A DNA stretch of 64,000 nucleotides from Brachybacterium vulturis (GCF_002407185.1 NZ_CP023563.1:1798001-1862000); one strand, 5' to 3'; shown: positions 24,150-33,758, numbered from the stretch's first letter. Notes: generated by a model from the sequence alone, not told the origin. Numbers and translations are program-made.

Positions 24150-26527
24150 GCGGCGCGAGCGACGGCGAGGACACGACGCTGCTCGGCGCGGGGACCTGGA
24201 CCAAGCAGGGCCCGGCCACGCTGGTGCTGCGGGAGAACGCCTGGGTGGTGCTGGTTCCCGGTCTGCGCAAGCAGGTCATCGAGGCGGCCTGGACGGTGCT
24301 GGGCGAGAGACCCGCCCCGGAGGACTTCCTGGACCGGTTGGTGGACGCCGGGGAGCTCGAAAGCGCCGACAGGCTGACGGCGCTCCTGTTCGGTTTCCAC
24401 GACGGTCCGCGGGGCGTCTTCGGCGTGAAGGGGAAGACGCCCATCGCCGTCTACACCGCCGAGGGCGCCCAGCAGATCGCCGGCACCGACGACGAGCCGT
24501 TCGTGCTGCGCACCCTCGAGGGCGTCCGCCGGACGGCCTTCGGGGAACTCCCGCTCGAGGACGGGCTCGGCGCCCCCCGCCTGGAGTCGGGGATCGTCCC
24601 GGTGCGTGGATTCGTGCACGTGACGGTCGATCCTGCCGCGCTGGAGGAGAGCGCACGGGCCGCCCTCGCCGAACAGGTGGCGAAGGACGGTCGCGCGATC
24701 GAGGACCCGGAGGTGACGAAGCGCCGCGCCGAGCGCCACGTCCCGAAGCCGGCCGGCACCGCTGCGTCGGCGGCGACCGGACCGGCCACCAGCACTCGTC
24801 CTCCCGAGGCGGTGCCCTCGACCGCATCCCGCAGCAGTGCCGGGTCGACCGCTCCCGCCGCCGCCAGCACCGCCCCCGCGCCCGAATCCTCGGTGCCGAA
24901 CATGTTCGACGGACTCTTCACGGGCGGCTCCTCGGGACCGCGGGCGGCGTCATCGACCGCAGCGGGCGCTTCCGCACCGACCCCGGCCGCCTCTGCCGGG
25001 GGAGCCGTCGAGGCGGCCGCCGCACCGCAGGCGCCGGCGCCGGACCAGGCATCGTCGCCGGCACCCGTGAGGCCCGCACCGACGCCGCCGACCGCAGCGG
25101 CCCCTGCCTCGGCGACGCCGGATGCTCCCGCCACCGGCGCATCGACCGGCGCATCGACCGGCGCATCGACCGGCGCCGACCCAGCGCAGCCGTCGGCCGC
25201 CCGCCGACGCCGCCTCGTGAGCTCCTCCCTGTTCGACCGCACGCGTCGCAGCGCTCCGGAGGAGACGCCTCCCGCAGCTCCTGCTCCCGGACCACAGGTC
25301 CCGGTCTCGACCCCAGCACCTCCGGAGCACGGCGACACCCAGCGAGCCCCGCGCTCCGCGGCGGAGGAGTTCGTCTCCCCGGATACGCAGGTCGCACCGG
25401 TCGACGCGGACGACGAACCGGAGGACCGCCCCGCCCCCGCGCCGCGCCCCGCCGCCCCGCCGCGCCGCGATCCGGCACCACGCGCCTCCACGCCGGCACC
25501 GTCGGGGAGCGACCTCGAGAACACCGGTGCGTACGACGACCTCTTCGGCAGGACCGTCTTCCGTCGCATCGAAGATGCAGCGGTCCGTCGGAACGAGGAC
25601 GAGGCCGGCGAGGCCGGCGATGACGGTGAGGAGAGCGCGGCGACCGGGCCGGATCCCGCGGCCGCGAGCCCGGAGGCGTCCTCGCGCCCGGACCCCGGGC
25701 CCGAGGCCGTGGCCGCACCCGCCCCGGAACCGGCACCCGAGCCCGCCCCGAGCGAATTCATCGACTGGGTCCCCGGGGTGGGGCGCACCGCTCCGGAGAT
25801 CGCACGGACCGCAGCGCGACGTGCTGTCGCGCCGTCGACGCCCGAGCCTGCGTACCCGCAGGTCCACATGGCAGAGCGGCCGCCCGCCCCGGACACGGGC
25901 TCCCGTCCGTCGCCGACGCAGCCCTCGATGTCGGCGCCCGCTCCGGCGCCGGGCCGATCCGGGGGCTCGCCGAACCGGCCGCGCCCGCAGCAGCCCGGTG
26001 CCGCGGCTCCGCCGCCCCGGCAGGCTCCGGTCCCGCCGTCCGGGAGCTCGGGCCCGGCCGCCGGCAGTGCCGTGGCGCTGCCCGGTCGCGTCTGCGCCCA
26101 TGGCCACCCGAACTCTCCTGAACGGGCGTCCTGCCGCACCTGCGGCGCACCTCTGCAGGGCGCGACCCGCACGGTCGCCCGCCCGCCCTTGGGCGTGGTG
26201 ATGATCTCGGGAGGCGCGCGCTTCGTGCTGGACCGCACAGCGATCATCGGCCGACGGCCCCGTGCCTCCCGGGTCAGCGCGAACGACGTGCCGCAGCTCG
26301 TCACCGTGCCGAGTCCGCAGCAGGACATCTCCCGCTCGCATCTCGAACTGCGGCTGGAGGGCTGGCACGTGGTGGCGCTCGACCTCGGGGCCACCAACGG
26401 CACCACGCTGCACCGGGAGGGCTTCGAACCGGTCCGCCTGCGGCCGCGTGAAGGCGTGGTCCTCTACGACGGGGATCTCCTGGATCTCGGGGACGATGTG
26501 CAGCTGACGTTCGGAGAGAGGATATGA
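24146..26527 (+). CDS. FHA-domain protein with long Ala/Pro-rich linker and zinc ribbon
   Basis: Protein of 793 residues. Residues 1-155 form a globular unit not recognised here (TLLGAGTWTKQGPATL onward). About 190-640 are low-complexity Ala/Pro/Ser/Thr sequence, including a 12-bp DNA tandem repeat that encodes GAST units. About 650-672 are a zinc-ribbon-like CAHGHPNSPERASCRTC segment. The last 100 residues are an FHA domain (IIGRRP, DISRSHLEL, DLGATNGTT). No membrane helix is seen. The frame chosen starts at ATG 24146 in overlap with the phosphatase stop. Probably a cytosolic phosphothreonine adaptor; the Thr-rich linker may itself be a kinase target (inference). Confidence 0.85.
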   Translation: MSGASDGEDTTLLGAGTWTKQGPATLVLRENAWVVLVPGLRKQVIEAAWTVLGERPAPEDFLDRLVDAGELESADRLTALLFGFHDGPRGVFGVKGKTPIAVYTAEGAQQIAGTDDEPFVLRTLEGVRRTAFGELPLEDGLGAPRLESGIVPVRGFVHVTVDPAALEESARAALAEQVAKDGRAIEDPEVTKRRAERHVPKPAGTAASAATGPATSTRPPEAVPSTASRSSAGSTAPAAASTAPAPESSVPNMFDGLFTGGSSGPRAASSTAAGASAPTPAASAGGAVEAAAAPQAPAPDQASSPAPVRPAPTPPTAAAPASATPDAPATGASTGASTGASTGADPAQPSAARRRRLVSSSLFDRTRRSAPEETPPAAPAPGPQVPVSTPAPPEHGDTQRAPRSAAEEFVSPDTQVAPVDADDEPEDRPAPAPRPAAPPRRDPAPRASTPAPSGSDLENTGAYDDLFGRTVFRRIEDAAVRRNEDEAGEAGDDGEESAATGPDPAAASPEASSRPDPGPEAVAAPAPEPAPEPAPSEFIDWVPGVGRTAPEIARTAARRAVAPSTPEPAYPQVHMAERPPAPDTGSRPSPTQPSMSAPAPAPGRSGGSPNRPRPQQPGAAAPPPRQAPVPPSGSSGPAAGSAVALPGRVCAHGHPNSPERASCRTCGAPLQGATRTVARPPLGVVMISGGARFVLDRTAIIGRRPRASRVSANDVPQLVTVPSPQQDISRSHLELRLEGWHVVALDLGATNGTTLHREGFEPVRLRPREGVVLYDGDLLDLGDDVQLTFGERI
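25133..25177 (+). repeat. 12-bp coding tandem repeat
   Basis: Three exact copies of ACCGGCGCATCG (25133-25168) plus a partial fourth, inside the linker of the FHA protein. The 12-base unit keeps frame and yields GAST repeats, so copy number can vary without frameshift. Confidence 0.85.
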
Positions 26528-28194
26528 GCTCGAGACCCCCGTCGCGACCGCCCCGGCTGCCCGGCTACGAGTACGAGCAGCTGCTGGGTTCCGGTGGCTT
26601 CGCCGACGTGTTCCTGTATCGCCAGGTGCGCCCGCAGCGGCGCGTGGCGATCAAGGTGCTGCTGTCCACCGTGCTCGACGAATCGGTGCGGCGCCTGTTC
26701 GACGCCGAGGCCAACGTCATGGCGCAGATGTCGACCCACCCGTCGATCGTCACGATCCATCAGGCCGAGGTCTCCGACGACCACCGGCCGTACATCGTCA
26801 TGGAGTACTGCCCGCGCCCGAACTACGGACTCCGCTTCCGCAGGGAGCGGATCACCGTCGCCGAGGCACTGCGGGTCGGGGTGCAGATCGCCGGGGCGGT
26901 CGAGACCGCCCACCGCGCCGGGATCCTCCACCGTGACATCAAGCCCGCGAACATCCTGGTCACGGACTACAGCCGACCCGCGCTGACAGACTTCGGCATC
27001 TCCATCGCCACCGGACAGGGTGACGACGTCGAGGACTCGCAGGGGATGTCCATCCCGTGGTCACCGCCGGAGTTCTTCGCCGACCCACCCCGCGCGGACG
27101 TGCGCTCCGACGTGTTCTCACTGGCCGCGACCGTCTATTCGCTCCTGGCGGGACAGACCCCCTTCGAGCGGCGCGGACAGCGCAACACCGCCTCCGACCT
27201 CATCCAGCGCATCGAGAGCCAGCCGCTGCACCCCCTGGAGCGGCCCGACGTGCCCGCGGAGCTGAACCGGGTGCTCTCGGTCGCCATGGCGAAGGAGCAG
27301 GTCGGACGGTACGACACCGCGCTGGCGTTCGGCCGGGGCCTGCAGCAGGTGGAGCTCTCGCTCTCGCTGCCCGTGACGCAGATGGACGTGCTCGACGACC
27401 GGGTCACCGCAGCCGCGCACAGCGACGAGGACGACGAGCTCGACATGCACACGCGGATCCGGAAGGTCGCGACCGTCGACCCGGAATCCGCAGGCGTCAC
27501 CGGACCGGGCACGAAGCGGCCGCTCGACCCTTATGCCGGCATCGCCCCCGCCCTGGGGTCCCCGGCCGGCCCGGGCCGCGCCTCGCGCCCCGGCGGGTCG
27601 AGCGGCACGGGCGATGGCCCGGGCTCGGTGGAGTCGACCATGCTGCGCCCGGTCGGCGCCGCCCTCGGCTCCCCGTCCACCGCCCCGCCCCACGCGGGCG
27701 TCGGTGCCGGTGAGGAGCAGCGCCAGGAGAAGCCGACGACCCCGGTATGGCCCTTCGTCACCCTGGCGGCGGTGCTCGTCGTGGTGATCGGGGTGGGCGC
27801 GAGCCTCGGGGTGCGCCACTTCCTGGTGCCCGAGCCGGCCCCGATCGCGACCACGGACATCAACATCGCGACCTCGAAGCCGGATCCGCCCGGGGAACCG
27901 ACGGCCATCGAGCTCCAGGTCATCACCCCCGGCGCGGGCACGGAGACCGGGATGGTCAGAGTCACCTGGGAGCCGCCCGAAGGCGTCACCCAGGAGGACC
28001 ACTACCGGGTCCGATGGAAGGACATGCCGGAGAACTACGCGGACGAGTTCGGGGTCTGGCAGGAGGTCCACGGGCGCAATTCGATCGCCCTGCCGATCCC
28101 TCCGCAGCTGCCGGAACCGTGCGTCGAGGTGCGGACGATCAATCCCAACGGCCTGGCCAGTGCACCGGTGGAGAAGTGTCTGTCCACCGGGTGA
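26524..28194 (+). CDS. membrane-anchored eukaryotic-like Ser/Thr protein kinase
   Basis: Protein of 556 residues. Kinase domain at about 15-275: Gly loop GSGGFADV, catalytic Lys in VAIKV, helix-C Glu in FDAEANV, HRDIKPANI (Asp138), DFG in TDFGIS, and PPEF in place of APE. The residues needed for catalysis are all present. A Gly/Pro-rich juxtamembrane linker leads to one helix (about 409-436, VTLAAVLVVVIGVGASLGV) and an extracytoplasmic domain of about 120 residues that reads like a single Fn3 unit (MVRVTWEPPEG...), not PASTA repeats. The ATG overlaps the preceding stop (26524-26527). The extracellular Fn3-like sensor echoes the giant Fn3 protein that opens the locus. Confidence 0.94.
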   Translation: MSSRPPSRPPRLPGYEYEQLLGSGGFADVFLYRQVRPQRRVAIKVLLSTVLDESVRRLFDAEANVMAQMSTHPSIVTIHQAEVSDDHRPYIVMEYCPRPNYGLRFRRERITVAEALRVGVQIAGAVETAHRAGILHRDIKPANILVTDYSRPALTDFGISIATGQGDDVEDSQGMSIPWSPPEFFADPPRADVRSDVFSLAATVYSLLAGQTPFERRGQRNTASDLIQRIESQPLHPLERPDVPAELNRVLSVAMAKEQVGRYDTALAFGRGLQQVELSLSLPVTQMDVLDDRVTAAAHSDEDDELDMHTRIRKVATVDPESAGVTGPGTKRPLDPYAGIAPALGSPAGPGRASRPGGSSGTGDGPGSVESTMLRPVGAALGSPSTAPPHAGVGAGEEQRQEKPTTPVWPFVTLAAVLVVVIGVGASLGVRHFLVPEPAPIATTDINIATSKPDPPGEPTAIELQVITPGAGTETGMVRVTWEPPEGVTQEDHYRVRWKDMPENYADEFGVWQEVHGRNSIALPIPPQLPEPCVEVRTINPNGLASAPVEKCLSTG

Positions 28195-28248
28195 CAGGTA
28201 CCGTGCATCCATGAGCGAGGACAGAGATGACAGAGGGGACGGCTGACC

Positions 28249-28959
28249 ATGGCGTCGACGATTTCGGTCGAGTTCTGCGGGGAATGGTGGCGCGTCGAGG
28301 ACGACGAGGAGCTGACCATCGGCCGCGAGGCCGACCTCACCGTCGATGAGGACAACCCGTTCCTCCACCGGCGCTTCCTCACCATCGTCCAGGTCGAGTC
28401 GATGTGGTGGCTGGTCAACATCGGATCGCGCCTGTCCGCGACGATCACCGACGGCTCCGGTTCGATGCAGGCGTGGCTCGCACCGGGGGCCCGGATCCCG
28501 CTGGTCTTCGACGTGACCAAGGTGGTGTTCACGGCCGGTCCCACCACCTATGACCTCTCGGTGCATGCGGACTCCCCGGAGTTCGCACGGATCGCCGGCC
28601 CGGAGGATCCGGTGGGGGAGACCACCATGGGGTCGGTGCAGCTGACCCCGAGCCAGAAGCTGCTCATCCTCGCGCTCGCCGAACCGATGCTGGTGCGGGA
28701 GGGGTCCGGGATGAGCTCGGTGCCGACCTCGGCCCAGGCCTCGCAGCGGCTCGGCTGGCAGCTGACGAAGTTCAACCGGAAGCTGGACAACGTCTGCGAC
28801 AAGCTCGACCGGCTCGGGGTGCGCGGGCTGCGGGGCGGCCCCGGCAAGCTCGCCAGCAACCGCCGCGCCCGCCTGGTCGAGCACGCGGTGTTCTCGCGGC
28901 TGGTCACCTCCGAGGACCTGCCGCTGCTGGAGCAGGCCGAGGAGACCGACGACGACTGA
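28249..28959 (+). CDS. FHA-like protein with helical C-terminal domain
   Basis: Protein of 236 residues, not assigned to a named family. Residues 1-100 look like an FHA fold: LTIGREADLTV, then NPFLHRRFLTIV in the place of the SxxH strand, then WWLVNIGSRLSATI. The Asn-Gly pair typical of phosphothreonine binding is not obvious. Residues about 125-220 are helical and basic (TPSQKLLILALAEPML, WQLTKFNRKLDNVCDKLDRLGV) and could be a winged-helix DNA-binding domain. GAGGGG lies about 10 bases before the ATG. It sits 54 bases after the kinase and 124 before the ATPase. A phospho-responsive regulator of the WXG100 promoters is one possibility (inference). Confidence 0.7.
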   Translation: MASTISVEFCGEWWRVEDDEELTIGREADLTVDEDNPFLHRRFLTIVQVESMWWLVNIGSRLSATITDGSGSMQAWLAPGARIPLVFDVTKVVFTAGPTTYDLSVHADSPEFARIAGPEDPVGETTMGSVQLTPSQKLLILALAEPMLVREGSGMSSVPTSAQASQRLGWQLTKFNRKLDNVCDKLDRLGVRGLRGGPGKLASNRRARLVEHAVFSRLVTSEDLPLLEQAEETDDD

Positions 28960-29083
28960 CGCGTCGGCCCTCCCTCGCGGACGGCCGGATATCCAGGACC
29001 ACCACGAACACTGACGGAACGGGCCGCCCCGGCGGGGGCGTCCCAGCAGGCGGCCGAGGGGCCCGCCAGGGGGAGGGACACCG

Positions 29084-32000
29084 ATGCGCATCAAGCTCAC
29101 GCTGCGCAGGCCCGAGGATCGACTGACCGATCTGGAGGTCACGGCCGATGCCACGGCGTCGGTCGCGGACGTCGCGAATGCGCTGTACCTGGCCGATCCG
29201 CTGCGCAGCGACGTCGAGGCGCCCGCAGGGCTGACCCTCCAGGTGCAGGACCCCGGCGCCGGCCCGGGCGCGAAGGGCGTGCGCTCGCTGGACCGCGGGA
29301 TCGATCTGATCCAGGCCGGTCTGCGCTCCGGCAGCGTCGTCTCCATCGCCCGCTCCTCGACGGAGTACGCCACCCGTTCGGAGTCCCGCGGAGCGGCGGT
29401 CGCCCTGCTGCGGGTGCTCTCCGGGCCCGAGGCGGGCCGGGAGTTCCCGCTGCCGTCCGGCTCGAGCGTCGTGGGCCGCGAGGGAGATCTGGACATCCGG
29501 ATCGCCGATCCGATGCTCTCCAAGCGCCATGCCCGCATCAACGTCGGGGACTCGATCGAGATCGTGGACCTGCAGTCCTCCAACGGCGTCGTGCTCGGCG
29601 GCGAGCAGGTGCAGCGCGCCGTGATCGGTCCCTCGGACACGGTGCTGATCGGCCAGACCACGTTCTCCGTGATCGCTCTGCACCGACTCGGCGGCACCGC
29701 TCCCAGCTCACCGGTGGTGGAGTTCAACCGCTCCCCGCGCGTGGTGCCCCGCTTCCCCTACCGGCCCGTGAAGGCACCCACCCCGCCCAAGGAGCCGCAG
29801 CCGCAGTTCTTCCCGATCTTCATGATGTTCGCCCCCATCCTCATGGGCGGCTTCATGTTCGCGATGACCCGCAGCCCGTACTCGCTGATGTTCGTGTTCA
29901 TGATGCCGATGATGGCCACCGCCGGATACCTGAACCGCAAGTTCCAGCAGAAGAAGATGCTCGAGCAGCAGATCGAGAACTTCGAGGAGGGCCTGGCCTC
30001 GCTCAAGCGGCGGGTCACGGCCGCGCAGGATCTCGAGCGCGCGGTGCGCCTGGTGGAGACGCCGTCGGCGGCGGACACGGTCGACGCCGCGTTCCGACTG
30101 GGCCGGCTGCTGTGGACCCATCGACCCGAGCACAATGCCTTCGGCACCGTGCGGCTGGGCCTGGGCATCGCCGAGTCGCGGGTGGGCATCGAGATGCCGG
30201 GCGAGAACGACGCGATCACCAAGTACTACGACATGCTCGACGACATGAACGAGGAGTACAGGCTGATCGCCGGGGTGCCGGTGGCGGCGGAGCTCCGGTA
30301 CGCCGGCAACATCGGGGTGGCCGGCGGCGGCGACGAGGCCGATGGAGTGGCCCGCGGCATCGTCACCCAGCTCTTCGCCCTCCACTCGCCGGCGGAGGTC
30401 GCGATCGCGGCGATCACCTCCCGCTCCAGCCGCGAGCTGTGGCAGTGGCTGAAGTGGCTCCCGCACACCTCGAGCCCTCACTCACCGCTGCCCGGTGACC
30501 ACCTCGCCGACACCCCGGGGCGCGGCACCTCTCTCCTGTCCCGCATCGAGGAGCTCATCGAGCAGCGGGCCGGGGACGCCCCGCCGCAGCTGCGCACACC
30601 GATGACCACCGAGCTCGAGGCGGAGCCCGACGTCCCGCCGGAGCCGGTCACGCCGAACCTCGTGGTCATCATCGAGGACGACGCCCCGGTCGATCGCGCC
30701 CGACTGGTGCGCCTCGCCGAGCGCGGACCGGACGTCGGCGTCCACGTGATCTGGTCCGCGTCCAACGTCGCGGCGCTGCCGGCCGCCTGCCGCACCTACG
30801 TCTCCGTCGAGGAGTCGGTGGAGGGGGCGAGCGCCGGTCATGTGCGCCTGGGGGAGCGGTTCTACCCGGTCACGGTCGAGACCGTGTCCGTCGAGGTCGC
30901 TTCGGGCGTGGCCCGCCACCTGTCCCCGGTGATCGACGCCGGGGTCCCCATCGACGACGACTCCGATCTGCCCCGCTCGATCTCCTACCTCAAGCTCGGC
31001 GGCATGGCGATGGCCGAGGACCCGAACTACATCATCGAGCGGTGGAAGGAGAACAGCTCCCTCACCCCGCGGGACGGCTCGAAGCCGCAGCGGCGCAAGC
31101 ACGATGCGAACCTGCGCGGGCTGGTCGGCCACAACGGTCAGGACGCCTTCCACCTCGACCTGCGCACCAACGGCCCTCACGCGCTGGTGGGCGGCACCAC
31201 CGGTGCCGGCAAGTCCGAGTTCCTCCAGGCCTGGGTGCTGGGCATGGCCACGGCCCACAGCCCCGACCGGGTGACGTTCCTGTTCGTGGACTACAAGGGC
31301 GGCGCCGCCTTCGCCGATGCCGTCGCGCTGCCGCACACCGTCGGCCTGGTCACCGACCTCTCCCAGCATCTGGTGCGGCGCGCGCTCACCTCGCTGCGCG
31401 CCGAGCTGCACCACCGCGAGCATCTGCTGAACCGGAAGAAGGCGAAGGACCTGGTCTCTCTGGAGCGCACCGGTGACCCCGAGGCCCCGCCCAGCCTGAT
31501 CATCATCGTCGACGAGTTCGCGGCGCTGGCCAAGGAGATCCCTGAGTTCGTCGACGGCGTCGTGGACGTCGCGGCGCGAGGCCGCTCCCTGGGACTGCAC
31601 CTGATCCTCGCCACCCAGCGGCCCGCCGGCGTCATCAAGGACAACCTGCGCGCCAACACCAACCTCCGCATCGCGCTGCGCATGGCCGACGAGGCCGACT
31701 CCAAGGACATCCTGGGGGACAAGATGGCCGCCCACTTCGACCCCGGCATCCCGGGCCGCGGCGCCGCCAAGACCGGTCCCGGACGCATCGCCACCTTCCA
31801 GTCCGGGTACGCCGGCGGCTGGACCACGGACGAGCCCGAACGGGCCCGGATCGACATTGTCGAGAAGGACTTCGGCACCGGCGAGCAGTGGGACATCCCC
31901 GCCCCGCCCACCACGGAGGTCGAGGACCCCGGCCCCCACGACATCTCCCGCGTGGTCTCCACCGTCGTGGCGGCCGCGGAGAGCGCCGGGGTGCCCGCGC

Positions 32001-33550
32001 CGAGGAAGCCGTGGCTGTCCGAGCTGGCCGAGGCCTACGACCTCTCACGGCTGCCCAGCCGACGCACCGACGAGGAGCTGCTGCTGGGCGTGATGGACGT
32101 CCCCGAGGAGCAGGCCCAGCCGACGACCTCGTACTTCCCGGACCGGGACGGCAACATGGCCATCTACGGCACCGGTGGTTCCGGCAAGTCCACCACGCTG
32201 CGCACCCTGGCGATCTCGGCCGCCTCCACGGTCCGCGGCGGGCCCGTCCACGTCTACGGCCTCGACTTCGGCGCCTCCGGACTGACGATGCTCGAGGAGC
32301 TCCCGCACGTGGGCACGATCGTCGCCGGGGATGACGAGGAGCGGGTGATCCGCCTCCTGCGGACCCTGCGCCAGCTGATCGACGAGAGGTCGAAGGCGTT
32401 CGCGAAGCTCCGTGCCGGATCGGTGACCGAGTACCGCGAGCTGGCCGGGACGCCGGACACCCCCCGCATCCTGCTGCTGGTCGACGGCATGGCGGCGTTC
32501 CGCGAGGCCTACGACTACTCGAGCCTCTCGAAGTGGTTCACGACCTTCGTCCAGATCGCGACCGACGGGCGCCAGGTGGGCGTGCACGTGATCGTCACCG
32601 GCGACCGCCCCAACGCGATCCCGACCTCGCTGGGCTCCTCGATCCAGCGCCGCCTGATCCATCGCATGGCGAGCGACGACGACTACGTCTCCTTCGGCGA
32701 GCCCAAGGACGTCCTGGACGGCAGCTCCCCGCCCGGACGCGCCATCCAGGACGGCCACGAGGTGCAGGTCGCCGTGCACGGCGGCGATGCCAACGTCGCG
32801 CTCCAGTCCCGCGAGGTCGCCAAGCTCGCCGAGGCGATGCGCCGGGCCGGGGTGCCCGAGGCCCCGGAGATCAAGCGTCTGCCCGAGCGGGTGGAGCTGA
32901 CGTCCCTGCGTCCGACCATCGGCGGCATGCCGGTGCTGGGCCTGGCCGACGAGACCCTGGCCGAGCTCACCTTCGAGCCGCGGGGTGCCTTCATGGTCAC
33001 CGGACCGATGGGCTCGGGCCGCACCACCGCGATGCTCACCATCGCGACCGGCCTGAAGGCGATGGAGGAGCCGATGCGTCTGGTCCGCTTCTCCTCACGG
33101 CGCACGCCCTTGACGGGGCTGCCGGTCTGGGACGTCGAGGCATCGGACCCCGAGACGGTCCGCGAGCTCGCGGGGCAGCTGCGCCGGACCATCGAGTCCG
33201 GGACCGTGGGGGAGGGCAAGCTCGCCCTGTTCATCGACGGCGTCGCGGACTTCACCGGCAGCGGGGTCGAGAACGACCTGGACAAGCTGATCCGGGCGAG
33301 CACCCGCGAGGGCCAGTTCGTGGTCGGCGAGAACGAATCGGCCTCGTGGTCGCAGGCGTACGTGCTCGCCCAGCCCTTCAAGGCGGGCCGACGGGGTCTC
33401 CTGCTGCAGCCGAGCGACATGGACGGCGATTCCCTGCTCGGGACCGGGCTGGGGAGGATCCGTCGCGCGGACTTCCCCCCGGGGCGGGGATTCCTCGTGC
33501 ACAGCGGCCGCGCGTTGAAACTGCAGGTCGCACAGGTCACGACCGGGTGA
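29084..33550 (+). CDS. FHA-FtsK/SpoIIIE ATPase, EssC/EccC-like type VII secretion motor
   Basis: Protein of 1488 residues, a fused secretion motor. Residues 1-90 form a ubiquitin- or FHA-like unit. About 105-195 form a canonical FHA domain (VVGREG, LSKRHARI, SSNGV). Two membrane helices lie at about 242-285 (FFPIFMMFAPILMGGFMF ... FMMPMMATAGYL). Three RecA-like domains follow. Domain 1 has GTTGAGKS (Lys710), LFVDYKGG and IIIVDEFAAL. Domain 2 has GTGGSGKST (Lys1035) and LLLVDGMAAF, lacking the Walker B Glu. Domain 3 has GPMGSGRTT with Arg1313 in place of the Walker Lys. N-terminal FHA plus fused motor resembles firmicute EssC more than mycobacterial EccCa/CbB. A strong GGGGGAGG site precedes the ATG. 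Confidence 0.92.
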   Translation: MRIKLTLRRPEDRLTDLEVTADATASVADVANALYLADPLRSDVEAPAGLTLQVQDPGAGPGAKGVRSLDRGIDLIQAGLRSGSVVSIARSSTEYATRSESRGAAVALLRVLSGPEAGREFPLPSGSSVVGREGDLDIRIADPMLSKRHARINVGDSIEIVDLQSSNGVVLGGEQVQRAVIGPSDTVLIGQTTFSVIALHRLGGTAPSSPVVEFNRSPRVVPRFPYRPVKAPTPPKEPQPQFFPIFMMFAPILMGGFMFAMTRSPYSLMFVFMMPMMATAGYLNRKFQQKKMLEQQIENFEEGLASLKRRVTAAQDLERAVRLVETPSAADTVDAAFRLGRLLWTHRPEHNAFGTVRLGLGIAESRVGIEMPGENDAITKYYDMLDDMNEEYRLIAGVPVAAELRYAGNIGVAGGGDEADGVARGIVTQLFALHSPAEVAIAAITSRSSRELWQWLKWLPHTSSPHSPLPGDHLADTPGRGTSLLSRIEELIEQRAGDAPPQLRTPMTTELEAEPDVPPEPVTPNLVVIIEDDAPVDRARLVRLAERGPDVGVHVIWSASNVAALPAACRTYVSVEESVEGASAGHVRLGERFYPVTVETVSVEVASGVARHLSPVIDAGVPIDDDSDLPRSISYLKLGGMAMAEDPNYIIERWKENSSLTPRDGSKPQRRKHDANLRGLVGHNGQDAFHLDLRTNGPHALVGGTTGAGKSEFLQAWVLGMATAHSPDRVTFLFVDYKGGAAFADAVALPHTVGLVTDLSQHLVRRALTSLRAELHHREHLLNRKKAKDLVSLERTGDPEAPPSLIIIVDEFAALAKEIPEFVDGVVDVAARGRSLGLHLILATQRPAGVIKDNLRANTNLRIALRMADEADSKDILGDKMAAHFDPGIPGRGAAKTGPGRIATFQSGYAGGWTTDEPERARIDIVEKDFGTGEQWDIPAPPTTEVEDPGPHDISRVVSTVVAAAESAGVPAPRKPWLSELAEAYDLSRLPSRRTDEELLLGVMDVPEEQAQPTTSYFPDRDGNMAIYGTGGSGKSTTLRTLAISAASTVRGGPVHVYGLDFGASGLTMLEELPHVGTIVAGDDEERVIRLLRTLRQLIDERSKAFAKLRAGSVTEYRELAGTPDTPRILLLVDGMAAFREAYDYSSLSKWFTTFVQIATDGRQVGVHVIVTGDRPNAIPTSLGSSIQRRLIHRMASDDDYVSFGEPKDVLDGSSPPGRAIQDGHEVQVAVHGGDANVALQSREVAKLAEAMRRAGVPEAPEIKRLPERVELTSLRPTIGGMPVLGLADETLAELTFEPRGAFMVTGPMGSGRTTAMLTIATGLKAMEEPMRLVRFSSRRTPLTGLPVWDVEASDPETVRELAGQLRRTIESGTVGEGKLALFIDGVADFTGSGVENDLDKLIRASTREGQFVVGENESASWSQAYVLAQPFKAGRRGLLLQPSDMDGDSLLGTGLGRIRRADFPPGRGFLVHSGRALKLQVAQVTTG

Positions 33551-33633
33551 GGGCGTGCCGGCTCGGGTCGCGCCAGGACGGAGACGGCGCCGTCACGTGC
33601 AGCGGGAGGACCCCTCCGAGCGGCTCCGTCCCC

Positions 33634-33651
33634 ATGGGGACTCCTCCCCAT
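33634..33651. promoter_or_regulatory. inverted-repeat operator 1, upstream of first WXG100 gene
   Basis: ATGGGGA-CTCC-TCCCCAT: 7-bp arms, 4-base spacer, perfect symmetry in the arms. Its last base is exactly 23 bases before the first T of a TACAGT -10 box, a spacing reproduced at the two other WXG100 units. A longer overlapping palindrome, GTCCCCATGGGGAC, starts at 33628. Confidence 0.6.
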
Positions 33652-33679
33652 GGTCCGCGTCCACGGAGCGCTCTACAGT
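33651..33679 (+). promoter_or_regulatory. putative promoter of first WXG100 gene
   Basis: TACAGT (33674-33679) in the context CTCTACAGTG is a plausible -10. The -35 position 17 bases upstream reads TGGTCC and is weak, and it abuts the inverted repeat. This suggests an activator-dependent promoter. The untranslated leader would be about 73 bases. Confidence 0.45.
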
Positions 33680-33758
33680 GAATGCTGTCGACCACGACAT
33701 CAACCGGTGCACCGGAACGGGGCGCGGGGGGAAGTCATCAGGAAGGGGAACCCGAACC

